Below the pieces are notes generated by a model. That model had not been told where the DNA came from and made no database searches. It saw only the letters and a program-made list of their open reading frames with translations. The position numbers and the translations under genes were made by a program. Below, piece after piece: positions 27,593 through 37,363 of a stretch of 64,000 nt of DNA (position 1 is the first letter of the stretch; each line of letters opens with the position of its first letter). This DNA is from CAVWGP01 sp963754645 (GTDB taxonomy: Bacteria; Pseudomonadota; Alphaproteobacteria; Bin65): assembly GCA_963754645.1 (NCBI GenBank), contig CAVWGP010000011.1:1240001-1304000 (forward strand), read 5' to 3'.

Positions 27593-28984
27593 TTAGTGCC
27601 GCGCCGGCGGCGTTTCGCCCATGTCCCAAAACAGGCCGGTCATGATCTGCAGGCCTTCGCGCATGATGTGTTCCAGCACGTGTTCGTTGGGCGCGTGCTG
27701 CGAACAGCTCGCGTAGGAATGTGGGACCCAGATCGTCGGCAGGCCGAGCACGTCGGCGAACACGTCGTTGGGCAATGAGCCGCCGAGATTGGGAATGACG
27801 GCGGGCTTGCTGCCCATGGTCTTCGTCACCGAGGCGACGGCCCATTGCACCGTCGGATGACCGGGATCGAGCCGCGTCGCGTTCATAACCTCGTGGCTCG
27901 GCTCCGAGACCTGGACCGCGCCGAAGCCTTTGGCTTCGAGGAAGCGCCGCAGCGCCGGCAAGAATGTCTTGGGATCCTTGTCCACTGTGAAGCGGATCTG
28001 GCAATGCGCCTTGGCGCGCGGCGGCACGGCGTTGACCGGGCGGTCCGGATTGCCCGTGACCATCGCCAGCACCTCGAAGGTGTTCCAGCCGAACACCTTC
28101 TCCGCCGGGCTGAAGCCGCGCTCGCCCCACCAGGCGTCGATCGTCGGCCCGTCCTTGCCCGGATCGATAACGAGATCGGCGAGCGCGGCGCGCACCGAAT
28201 TCGGAATGTGGTTCGGCATGATGTCGCGCGCCTGGACGTGGCCCTTGACGTCGATGATCGAGGCGATGGCGTGGCATAGGATCACGGCCGGATTGGCGAG
28301 CAAGCCGCCCCAGTTGCCGGAATGATGGCCGCCTTCGCGCAGGTCGACGGCGAGATCGAAATTGAGCGCGCCGCGCGTGCCCATGTAGATCGTCGGCGTG
28401 TCGGGCGAGAGGCGCGGACCGTCCGAGCCGATCAGCAGATCGGCTTTGAGCATCTCGCCATACTTCGCCGCGAATTCATGCAAGCCGGGCGAGCCGATTT
28501 CCTCGCTGGTGTCGATCATGAACACTGAGTTGAAGCCGAGCCGGCCGCGCTCCTTCAGCACCATGTCGAGCGCTGTCATGTTGATCGAATGCTGCGATTT
28601 ATTGTCGGCCGTGCCGCGGCCGTAATAACGGTTGCCGTCCTTTTTCAGCACCCAGGGATCGAGGCCCGGCTTCCATTGATTCTCGAGGCCGCGAATGACG
28701 TCGCCATGGCCGTAGCTGAGCACGGTGGGCAGCGCGTTGTCCTCGATCCGGCGCGCGACCAGGAACGGCCCGCCGCCTTTGGCCGGATTGTCGATGATCT
28801 CGTTGTAATAGCCCATGCTGGCGAAGCATGGGCCGATCTCGTCGGTGAGATACGACATGAGAAAGGGATGCGATTCCGGGATCTGGCTCTCGGTCTTGAA
28901 AGCCACGCGGCGCTCGAGATCGGCGATGAAGGAGCCGTCGTCGTAATAGCGCGTCGCGCGGTCGATGGCCTTTTCGCGGCTCAT
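27593..28984 (-). CDS. M20-family metallopeptidase/deacylase
   Basis: A 463-residue zinc peptidase of the M20 dipeptidase/carboxypeptidase family. Metal-binding segments are VLSYGHGDV, NRYYGRGTADNKSQ and MIDTSEEIGSPG; SGNWGG and the insertion from about residue 210 form the dimerisation lid. It would hydrolyse a dipeptide or an N-acyl/N-carbamoyl amino acid in the cytoplasm. Unlike its neighbours it is fully intact. It lies just upstream of tctA on the same strand, so its product and the TTT transporter may be co-expressed. Confidence 0.87.
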   Translation of the reverse strand: MSREKAIDRATRYYDDGSFIADLERRVAFKTESQIPESHPFLMSYLTDEIGPCFASMGYYNEIIDNPAKGGGPFLVARRIEDNALPTVLSYGHGDVIRGLENQWKPGLDPWVLKKDGNRYYGRGTADNKSQHSINMTALDMVLKERGRLGFNSVFMIDTSEEIGSPGLHEFAAKYGEMLKADLLIGSDGPRLSPDTPTIYMGTRGALNFDLAVDLREGGHHSGNWGGLLANPAVILCHAIASIIDVKGHVQARDIMPNHIPNSVRAALADLVIDPGKDGPTIDAWWGERGFSPAEKVFGWNTFEVLAMVTGNPDRPVNAVPPRAKAHCQIRFTVDKDPKTFLPALRRFLEAKGFGAVQVSEPSHEVMNATRLDPGHPTVQWAVASVTKTMGSKPAVIPNLGGSLPNDVFADVLGLPTIWVPHSYASCSQHAPNEHVLEHIMREGLQIMTGLFWDMGETPPARH

Positions 28985-29039
28985 AAGAAATCTCCGGATT
29001 GGGATTGCCGTTGTCGAACCGACTGTAGCACGGAAGCGA

Positions 29040-30527
29040 TCAGGCGGGGCGCGCGATCTTGCGCAGCAGCCAGACGAAAATCGGCCAGGCCAGCGCGGCG
29101 ATGGTCAGGGCCGCGAGGATGGCGGAGACCGGGCGGCTGAAGAAGGGCAGCAGGCTGCCGTCGGATTTGATCAGCGAGGTGACGAAATTCTGCTCGACCA
29201 TGGCGCCCATGACGATGCCGAGCACCAGTGCCGCGACCGGATAGCCGTTCGCCTCCATGACATAGCCGAGCACGCCGAAACCCGCCACCGTGGCGACGGC
29301 GAACATATTGTTGCCGGTGGCGAAGGCGCCGACCGCCGCGCACAGCAGGATGACCGGCATCACCGCCGCGCGCGGCGCGCGCAGCACGAAGCCGGCCATC
29401 CGGATCATCGCGATGCCAAGCGGGATCATGAGAATGTTGGCGAGAATGAAAATAAAATAGAGCGCATACATGCTGGAGGCGCGCTCGGTGAACAGCGTCG
29501 GGCCGGGATTGAGGCCCTTCATGTAAAGCACGCCGATCGCGATCGCCGTGATCGTGTCCCCCGGAATGCCGAACAGCAGCGAGGGCACCCAGCCGCTGGC
29601 GAGGCTGGCATTGTTGCTGGCGCCGGCTTCGACCAGGCCCTCGGGGTGGCCGGTGCCGAATTTCTCGGGCTGCTTCGAGAAGCGCTTCGACATCGCGTAG
29701 CTGATCCAGGCCGCCATGTCGGCGCCCGCACCCGGCAGCACGCCGATGATGATGCCGACGAAGTTGCCGCGCGTCATCTGCTTCCAATATTTGCCGGTGA
29801 GCTTCACCTGGCCCGCGAGAATGCTGCCATAGCGCCGGCGCGGCAGCGGCGGCGGCTCGGGCTGCGCGATCGCGCGCATCAATTGCGCCACGGCGAAAAC
29901 CCCGACCAGCGCCGGCACCGGCTCGATGCCGCCCAGCAGGTCGGTGATGCCGAAGGTGAAGCGCGGCGTGCCGGCCGGGTTCTCGATGCCGACGCAGGCG
30001 ATGAGCAATCCGAGCAGCATGCTGGCGATCGCCTTCACCGGCGACGAACGCGCGACCAAGGTCGCGCACATCAGGCCGAGGAAGGCGAGCCAGAAATATT
30101 CGAAGGTCGAAAAGCTCAGCGCCATCTCGGCCAGGGCCGGCGCCAGGATCATCAGCGACAAGGTGCCGGCAATGCCGCCGATGGCGCTGAACCACAGGCC
30201 GATGCCGAGCGCCAATTCGGCCTGGCCCTTGCGCGTCATCGCATAGGCTTCGTCGGTGTAGGCGGCGGAGGCGGGCGTGCCCGGAATGCGCAGCAGCGCG
30301 CCCGGTATGTCGCCAGCGAAGATCGCCATCGCGGAGGCGGCGATGATCGTCGCAATCGCCGCGATCGGCGACAAGTAGAACGTCACGGGAACGAGCAGGG
30401 CCGTCGCCATGGTTGCCGACAGTCCGGGCAGCGAACCGACGACGAGGCCGTAAACCGACGCGGCGAGGACGGCGATGAGCACGTCCTGCGTCGCCACGAG
30501 GCGGAAGGCGTCGAGGATGTCGTTCAC
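29040..30527 (-). CDS. tctA: TTT transporter large membrane subunit TctA
   Basis: A 495-residue polytopic membrane protein with about 10-12 helices. The family signature is plain: VGSLPGLSATMATALLVPVT, GDIPGALLRIPGTPASAAYT and GIIIGVLPGAGADMAAWISY. It forms the channel of a tripartite tricarboxylate transporter, using an ion gradient. GTG at 30527 follows the TctB stop by four bases. The substrate is a carboxylate, identity unknown. Confidence 0.92.
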   Translation of the reverse strand: MNDILDAFRLVATQDVLIAVLAASVYGLVVGSLPGLSATMATALLVPVTFYLSPIAAIATIIAASAMAIFAGDIPGALLRIPGTPASAAYTDEAYAMTRKGQAELALGIGLWFSAIGGIAGTLSLMILAPALAEMALSFSTFEYFWLAFLGLMCATLVARSSPVKAIASMLLGLLIACVGIENPAGTPRFTFGITDLLGGIEPVPALVGVFAVAQLMRAIAQPEPPPLPRRRYGSILAGQVKLTGKYWKQMTRGNFVGIIIGVLPGAGADMAAWISYAMSKRFSKQPEKFGTGHPEGLVEAGASNNASLASGWVPSLLFGIPGDTITAIAIGVLYMKGLNPGPTLFTERASSMYALYFIFILANILMIPLGIAMIRMAGFVLRAPRAAVMPVILLCAAVGAFATGNNMFAVATVAGFGVLGYVMEANGYPVAALVLGIVMGAMVEQNFVTSLIKSDGSLLPFFSRPVSAILAALTIAALAWPIFVWLLRKIARPA

Positions 30528-30531
30528 GCCG

Positions 30532-31032
30532 TCACCACGGCGCCCGCAGCAGTCCCTCGGGGAGCGGAACACGCAGCAGCTTGGCGAAGAGCAGATGAAC
30601 GCCGAACGGCGCCAACGCCGCCAGCGGAAGCGCGAGGCGCAGCGCGCCGCCGAAAGCGAGCGCGGCGGCGAGCACGATCGCCGCCGCCGTCACGATGAAA
30701 CCGAGCCGGTCGGCGGCGGCGACGTAGAACATCAGCAGAGCCGGCGGCAGCAGGATGCGAAGCCCGAGCAGCGCGCGCCATGGCCAATTCGCTTTCGCCC
30801 CGGCGTCGCTGGCGGGGGCCACGATATCGGCTTCCGCCGGTTCCTCGAACCGGCGGCCGATGCCGAACGCGACCATGACGCCGCACAGCGCAAGGCCGAT
30901 GCCGACCACCATCGGGAAAACATCGGGCCCGATCTGCTGGCCGCGAACCGGCGGCAGCCGCGAGCCGCCATAGGCGGCGGCCAAGCCGAGGACGACGAGC
31001 GCGAAGCCGGTGACGCGATCCGACACTTGCAC
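30532..31032 (-). CDS. tctB: TTT transporter small membrane subunit TctB
   Basis: A roughly 166-residue membrane protein with four helices, matching TctB in size and position. VTGFALVVLGLAAAYGG opens the first helix and LGFIVTAAAIVLAAALAFGG the third. The start is uncertain: GTG at 31032 is used, GTG at 31026 and a TTG at 31059 are alternatives. It lies between the binding protein and TctA, as usual. Confidence 0.82.
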   Translation of the reverse strand: MQVSDRVTGFALVVLGLAAAYGGSRLPPVRGQQIGPDVFPMVVGIGLALCGVMVAFGIGRRFEEPAEADIVAPASDAGAKANWPWRALLGLRILLPPALLMFYVAAADRLGFIVTAAAIVLAAALAFGGALRLALPLAALAPFGVHLLFAKLLRVPLPEGLLRAPW

Positions 31033-31107
31033 GGGCAACGATCCCCAAAAAGGCGGCAAGCGCGATGCGCGCGGCCCGGCGCGAAAGCCGGCGCCGCGCG
31101 ATCCGCG

Positions 31108-32100
31108 TCAGCCTTTTGCCAGCCCGGCCGCCTTCATGGCATCGCCCATGGCCTTGTCCGACACGTCCATGAATTGGGCGAAGCCGGCGGCATCGGCCCA
31201 TTTCACGCCGAAGCCGCGATTGTTCATGAAATCCACGTAATCCTTGGACTCATACGCTTTCTTAAGCGCCGCGGTCAGCTTGGCTTGGATATCCGCCGGC
31301 AGCCCCTTCGGCCCGGCAAAGCCGCGCCAGGCGCCGGTCGAGTATTTGATGCCCAGCGACTCGTTGAGCGTGGGCACGGCCGGGAAGATCGGATTGCGTT
31401 CCGGCGCCATGATGGCGAGGCTGCGCGCCTTCTTGGCGTCGATCATGGCGCGCGCTTCCGGCACCGAGCAGGTCACGATGTCGAGGCCGCCGGCGGCGAG
31501 GTCGAGCATCGCCGGCGCCGCGCCGTTCGAAGGCACCCAGGCGACGTGATTGGGCTTGAGGCCCATCGCCTGCAGCCAGCCGATGAGCGCGAGATGCCAG
31601 ATGCCGCCCTGGCCGGTGCCCGAGGCCTTGAACTTGCCAGGCGCGCTCGCCTTGATCGCATCGGCAAGCTCCTTCACCGTCTTATACGGCGAATCCACGT
31701 TGACCTGAACGCCGGGCGGGTCTTCGTTCATCAGCGAAAGCGGCGTGTAGCTGCGCGGATTGAGTTCGGTCAGGCCTTGCCAATGCATCATGGCGATTTC
31801 GACGGTGATGATGCCGATGCCGTAGCCATCCGGCGCCGCCGAAGCGATGGCGCTGTGGCCGACAACGCCGCTGCCGCCGGTGCGGTTCACGACATTGACT
31901 GGCTGGCCCATATCTTTTTCGAGGATCGACGCGACGATGCGCGCCGTCGCATCGGTGCCGCCCCCGGCGCCCCAGGGGCAGACCATGGTGATCGGGCGCG
32001 ATGGATAGGCGGCCTGAGCCGAGGCCGGCGAAAGCTTGAGGCCGGCAGCGGCTGCCGCGGCGCTCGATGCAACAAAGGCACGCCTTGTCAGCAAGGTCAT
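31108..32100 (-). CDS. tctC: TTT transporter substrate-binding protein (TctC/Bug family)
   Basis: A 330-residue periplasmic binding protein. The leader contains TRRAFVASSAAAAAAG, a Tat-like twin-arginine signal. The Bug hallmark YPSRPITMVCPWGAGGGTDA follows, with GGSGVVGHSAIASAAPDGY that binds the ligand carboxylate. ATG at 32100 has a CTGGAGGAAA site. First gene of tctCBA, divergent from the second hyuB. Confidence 0.93.
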   Translation of the reverse strand: MTLLTRRAFVASSAAAAAAGLKLSPASAQAAYPSRPITMVCPWGAGGGTDATARIVASILEKDMGQPVNVVNRTGGSGVVGHSAIASAAPDGYGIGIITVEIAMMHWQGLTELNPRSYTPLSLMNEDPPGVQVNVDSPYKTVKELADAIKASAPGKFKASGTGQGGIWHLALIGWLQAMGLKPNHVAWVPSNGAAPAMLDLAAGGLDIVTCSVPEARAMIDAKKARSLAIMAPERNPIFPAVPTLNESLGIKYSTGAWRGFAGPKGLPADIQAKLTAALKKAYESKDYVDFMNNRGFGVKWADAAGFAQFMDVSDKAMGDAMKAAGLAKG

Positions 32101-32149
32101 GTCGGTTTCCTCCAGGGTTGCGCCAGTCGTGTCGCCGGCGTCGTATGCA

Positions 32150-32167
32150 TTGTTACGACGTTAACAA
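32150..32167. promoter_or_regulatory. Candidate operator in the tctC/hyuB divergent region
   Basis: TTGTTACGACGTTAACAA has perfect 6-base inverted ends (TTGTTA, TAACAA) around a 6-base centre. It sits 50 bases before the tctC start and 77 before hyuB, inside an AT-rich patch, so it could control both transcription units. The regulator is unknown and no regulator gene is adjacent. Confidence 0.45.
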
Positions 32168-32243
32168 ATAGAATTGCCGCTTACAATTGACCGTTGCGGC
32201 CCGACTGCGGCACGATGCGCCGAACCGAGCGACAAAGCGAGCC

Positions 32244-34048
32244 ATGCCCGACTCCCGAACGCCAGACCTGCCGCGCGCCGTGTGCGATCCGGTGACGCTC
32301 GAAATCGTGCGCGGCGCGTTGCGCGCGGCGCAGAGCGAGATGGAGGCGCTGATCGAGCGCACCGCCATGTCGCCCTTCATCCGCGAGAAGAAGGATTTCT
32401 TCGCCGCGCTGTTCGACGCCGGCGGTCGCCTCGTCGTCGGCTCCGAGCTGCCGGCTTTCGGCGATATCGTGGCGCCGATCCTCGCCGAGATATCCCGCTC
32501 GCCACGATGCAGCCCGGCGATCTCTACTGGTTCAACGATTGCTACGGCTCCAAAGGCGCCGTTTCGCACACGCCGGATCAGGTGTTCGTGGCACCGGTCT
32601 ATGCCGAGGGCGAGTTGGTCGCCTTCACCCATTCCTGGGCGCATTTCAACGATGTCGGCGGCATGCGGCCCGGCTCCCTGTCGCCCGATTGCACCGATAT
32701 TTTCCAGGAAGGCATCATCGTGCCGCCGATCCGCCTGGCGCGCGACGGCGCGTTCAACATCGAGGCGATGCGCATCTTCTGCCGCAATTCGCGCTTCCCG
32801 GAGATGGTGCAGGGCGACATGCGCGCCACGGTGGCGGCGATGCGGCTGGGCGAGCGGCGTCTCGTCGAGCTGTTCGAGCGCTTCGGCAAGGCACGCATGC
32901 TCGATGCGTTCCGCCAGCTCATCGCCCGCAGCGCCGCGGCGGTGCGCGAAAAGCTCCGCGCCCTGATCCCGCCCGGCACCTACAGCTTCACCGACATCGT
33001 CGATTCCGACGGCCAGGGCAACGGCCCGCTGCGCCTGCGCTTCACGCTCGATGTTGGCGATAACGGTGTCATCTTCGATGCCCGCGACAGCGACGACCAA
33101 ACCAAGGGCCCGGTCAATTTCCTCATGCACCCCGCCGTGCCGGCGACGATCCTCAGCTCCTATCTGCTGGGCGGCAATGCCGAATACCTGGTCAACGCCG
33201 GCGCTTTGCGCGTCATCGACGAGGTCAAGCTCCGGCCCGGCTCTTTCCTGCAGCCGAAATTTCCCGCGCCGCTCGGCATGCGCGGCGTCACGCATGATGC
33301 GCAGCATCGCGGCCTGTCTCGGCCTGCTCAATGTCGCGACCGGCGGCCAGGCGCCGGCATCGCACAGCGCCTACGTCATCTGGTACATCCGCGGCCGCAA
33401 CGACGAGGGCGAGCTGTTTCTGCATGTCGGACGGCGTCGGCGTCGGCTATGGCGCGCGGCCGATCGCCGACGGCATCGACGCGGTCTATCTCGTGGCGCA
33501 GGAGAATTTTCCGGCGGAGTTTCTCGACGCCGCCTATCCGGTGCGTCTCCGCCGCTATGCGATCAATCCCGATACCGGCGGACCCGGGCGCTGGCGCGGC
33601 GGCTGCGGCATTGTGCGCGAGATCGAGGTGCCTGGCGCCCGAAGCCGTCGTCTCGATGCGCATCGACGCCGTCGGTCAATCCGCCCTGGGGCGTCAGCCG
33701 GCGGCAAAAGCGCGGGCACTGGGCGCTGCGTGATCAATCCGGGCCGCGCCGATGAGCGCGTGGTGCCGCCGATCAGCGACGGCACCATGGTCAAGCGCGG
33801 CGACGTCGATCCGCATCGAGACCGGCGGCGGCGGCGGCTGGGGCCATCCCTTCGATCGCGAACCCGAGCGCGTGCTGGCCGATGTCCGCGCCGGCTTCGT
33901 GACGCCGGCGCGCGCCGCCGAAGATTACGGCGTCGTCCTCGGCGCCGACGGCCGCGCCATCGACCGCGCCGCCACCGACCGCCGCCGCGCCCAACGCGCG
34001 CCGGCAAAAATGTTCCACCGCAAGGAATACGCGGATAAGCTCGACTGA
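32244..34048 (+). CDS. hyuB: Hydantoinase/oxoprolinase subunit B (HyuB), several frameshifts
   Basis: Reconstructed at about 598 residues. The family path is complete: CDPVTLEIVRGALRAAQSEM, REKKDFFAALFDAGG, TMQPGDLYWFNDCYGSKGAV, SHTPDQVFVAPVYAEGELVA, DGQGNGPLRLRFTLDV, DGVGVGYGARPIADGIDAVY and GGGGGWGHPFDREPERVLAD. Shifts lie near 32495, 33296, 33427, 33632, 33680, 33712 and 33815, most equal to one extra base. It is paralogous to the hyuB at 16891-18694 and forms a pair with the hyuA that starts 12 bases after it. Confidence 0.83.
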
Positions 34049-34060
34049 TCCCCGGACACC

Positions 34061-36136
34061 ATGAACGCAACAAAACAGACCGAACGCCGCGTCCTGATCG
34101 GCGTCGATACCGGGGGCACGTTTACCGACATCGCGCTCTTCGATGCCGCCACCGGCCGGATTTGCACGGCGAAAACGGCGTCGACGCCGGCCGATCCGTC
34201 GCTGAGCTTCGTCGCCGGCATCGAGGAGGCGTGCCAGGTCGCGGGTGCCGCACCTGGGGCGATCGCGCGCGTGCTGCACGGCACCACGGTCGCGACCAAT
34301 CTCATTCTCGAAGGCAAGGGCGCCGTGGCCGGGCTGCTGACGACGGCGGGTTTCCGCTACGTGCTCGAAATCGGCCGCCAGGACATTCCGCGCCGTTCCA
34401 ACATGTTCGGCTGGCAGAAGCCGCAAGCGGCCGGTGCCGCCGGAGCGCATCTACGAAGTCGGCGGCAGGCTCGGGCCCGACGGCGCCGAAAGCGCGCCGC
34501 TCGACGAGGCGGCCGTCATCCATGCCGCGCGCGAACTCAAGGCGGCGGGCGTCAACGCGATCGCCGTTGTGCTTCCTGCATTCCTACGCGAGCGACGCCC
34601 ATGAAAAGCGCGCCGCCGCGATTTTGCGCGCCGAGCATCCCGCCGCGCTGGTTTCACTGTCGAGCGAAGTCTTGCCCGTGTTCCGCGAATACGAGCGCAG
34701 CATGGCGACGATCCTCAACGTCTACGTCATGCCCGTGGTCGGAACCTACGTGGCGCGGCTCGAGGCGCGGCTGGCGGAAAAGAACATCGCGGCGCCCCTG
34801 CTGCTGATGAAATCGAGCGGCGGCGTCGCCGGCATCGACTCGATCCGCAAGGCGCCGGTCGAAACCGCGCTGTCGGGCCCGGCGGCGGGCGCGGTCGGCG
34901 CGGCCTTTGCCGGCGCCGCGGCCGATATGCCCAATCTCATCGGCATCGATATCGGCGGTACTTCGGCCGATATCTCGCTGATCCAGCATGGCCGCCCGAG
35001 CCTCACCGTCGCGGGCCGCGTCGGCACTTGGCCCTTGGGCTTGCCGATGGTCGATATCGTCACTATCGGCGCCGGCGGCGGCTCGATCGCGCGCGTCTCG
35101 CGCCTGGGCGGGCTCAGCGTCGGCCCGCAATCGGCGGGCGCCGATCCCGGCCCGGTGTGCTACGGGCGCGGCGGCAGCGAGCCGACCGTGACGGATGCTC
35201 ATCTCGTGCTCGGCCATTTGCCGCCCTATCTGCTCGATGGGCGATTCACGCTCGACCGCGCGGCCGCCGAGCGCGCCATCGCGACCAAGATCGCCGAGCC
35301 GCTCGGCCTCGATCCGCGCGCCGCGGCGCGCGGCATTCTCGAAATCGTCGACAGCCACATGGTCGGCGCCATCCGCGTCGTGACCGTCGAGCGCGGCCAC
35401 GATCCGCGCGATTTCGTCCTGCTGCCGTTCGGCGGCGCCGGGCCGCTGCACGGCGGCGCGCTGGCGCGCCTGCTCGGCATCCGCAAGCAGCTCGATTCCG
35501 CCGGCGCCCGGCGTGCTCTCGGCGCTCGGCCTGCTGGTCTCGAACCTGAAGGCCGAGTTCTCGCGCACCTGCCTGCAGCCGGCGCGGCGTTACGATCTGG
35601 CGCGCCTCGCCTCGACTTATGCGGCGCTGCAGGCCGAGGCCGAGGCCTGGCTGGCGCGCGAGAACGTGCCGCGCGCGGCGCAACGCATCGAATGGCTCGC
35701 CAGCCTGCGCTACGAGCATCAGGGCTTCGAGCTCACCGTGCCGTGGGCCGGTTCCTCGGCCAGCGACGAAGCCGTCGCCGCCACCGTCGTGCGCTTCCAC
35801 GAGCTGCACCGCGCGCTCTACACCTTCGCCCAGGAAGACACGCCGGTCGAAATCGTCACCCTGCGCGTCGACGCCGTCGGCGCGCTGCAACAGCCGCGCC
35901 TGGTGGATTTGCCGCCGGGCGGCGATCCGGCGTCGGCCATCGCCGGCCGGCAGCGCATCGCGCTCGCCGGCGGCGAGGTGGAGGCGCCGATCTACGACCG
36001 CGCCAAGCTCGGCGCCGGCGCGCGCTTGGCCGGCCCCGCCATCGTCACCCAGCTCGACGCGACGACGCTGATCCTGCCCGCGCAAACCGCCGAGGTGCAC
36101 AAGAGCGGCAGCTTGATCGTGAGCGAAACCGGCTAA
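34061..36136 (+). CDS. hyuA: Hydantoinase/oxoprolinase subunit A (HyuA), three frameshifts
   Basis: Reconstructed at about 690 residues. Motifs include VLIGVDTGGTFTDIALFDAA, LHGTTVATNLILEGKGAVAG, NLIGIDIGGTSADISLI and the C-terminal FSRTCLQPARRYDLARLAST. Shifts near 34432, 34571 and 35490 each equal one extra base. It is paralogous to the hyuA at 14806. The stop codon TAA (34-36 of 36134-36136) overlaps the stop of the convergent aldo-keto reductase gene. Confidence 0.85.
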
Positions 36137-37120
36137 AGACTCAGCGCCTTCATCGCCGCCTCGGGATAGCGCATTCCAGCGGCTTTGCCGGGCGGCAGGT
36201 TGCGGTCGATGCGGGCGAGGTCGTCGGCGGTGAGGCGCACGTCGAGCGCCGCCACATTTTCCTCGAGATAGCGCCGACGCTTGGTGCCGGGAATCGGCAC
36301 GATGCCGCCCGGCCGTGCCAGCACCCAGGCCAAAGCGAGCTGGGCGGGCGTGCAATGTTTCGCCTTGGCCATGAGCCTCGACTTCGGCGACGAGGGCGAG
36401 ATTGCGCTGCATGTTCTCGGCCTGGAAGCGCGGCGCATTTCGGCGCACGTCGTCGGCGGCAATGTCCTCGGGCTTCTTGAAGGCGCCGGTGAGAAAGCCG
36501 CGGCCGAGCGGGCTGTAAGCGACATAGCCGATGCCGAGTTCCTGCACCGCCGGCAGGATTTCGGCTTCGGCATCGCGCGACCACAGCGAATATTCGGTTT
36601 GCAGCGCCGCGATCGGATGCACCTTGTGCGCGCGCCGGATCGTGGCCGGCCCGGCCTCGGACAAGCCGAGATAGCGCACCTTGCCCTGGCGCACCAACTC
36701 GGCCATGGCGCCGACGGTGTCCTCGATCGGCGTCTTGGGATCGACGCGGTGCTGGTAGTAGAGATCGATGACCTCGACGCCGAGGCGTTTCAGGCTCGCC
36801 TCGCACGCGCCGCGCACATAGCTGGGCTTGCCGTCGATGCCGAGAAATTCGCCCTTGGGGCCGCGCACATTGCCGAATTTGGTGGCGAGCACGACCTTGT
36901 CGCGCCGGCCGCGCAGCGCCTTGGCGAGCAGCTCTTCGTTCGCGCCCCAGCCGTACATGTCGGCGGTGTCGAGAAAATTCGCGCCGAGCTCGATGGCGCG
37001 GTGAACCGTCGCGACCGACTCGGCGTCGTCGCGCCCGCTGTAGAACTCCGACATCCCCATGCAGCCCAAGCCGATGGCCGAAACTTCGAGCCCGCTCTTG
37101 CCCAATCGCCGTTTTTGCAT
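36133..37120 (-). CDS. Aldo-keto reductase, one frameshift
   Basis: Reconstructed at 328 residues. This NADPH-dependent (beta/alpha)8 barrel has the catalytic tetrad: Asp and Tyr in FLDTADMYGWGANEELLAKA, Lys in VVLATKFGNV and His in YYQHRVDPKTPIEDTVGAM. IGLGCMGMSEFYSG at the N terminus is typical of the AKR13-like branch that reduces aldehydes and ketones. The frame shifts near 36374, equal to one extra base, before the NADP-binding end. Its TAG stop is interleaved with the hyuA stop on the other strand. Confidence 0.85.
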
Positions 37121-37150
37121 CGTGGCTCTCCCTCAAATATTTCGTGTCTG

Positions 37151-37360
37151 CGTCATTCGGAATTGGAATTGTTTCATCGGCAGCGATCGAACCGCACATC
37201 GTCGTGCGCTGCATCTGGTCCCCGGCTTTCGCCGGGGCGACAATTCATTTGTTGGCCGGCTCGTAGCAAAGATACTGTCACCCCGGCCTCCGGGCCGGGG
37301 TCCAGGCTTCACGCGCCGATGTTGCATGGTTGGGCGGACCGAAGCAATCGACCGGATATC
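37151..37360. repeat. BIME-like pair of REP hairpin units, locus 1
   Basis: Two REP units face away from each other. The left, minus-oriented one contains the hairpin CCCCGGC-TTTC-GCCGGGG (37220-37237); the right, plus-oriented one contains CCCCGGCC-TCCG-GGCCGGGG (37281-37300). The right unit continues with CACGCGCCGATGTTG and ends in GAAGCAATCGACCG, a tail shared with the locus at 47130-47355. The pair sits between two minus-strand genes. Confidence 0.7.
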
Positions 37361-37363
37361 GTG

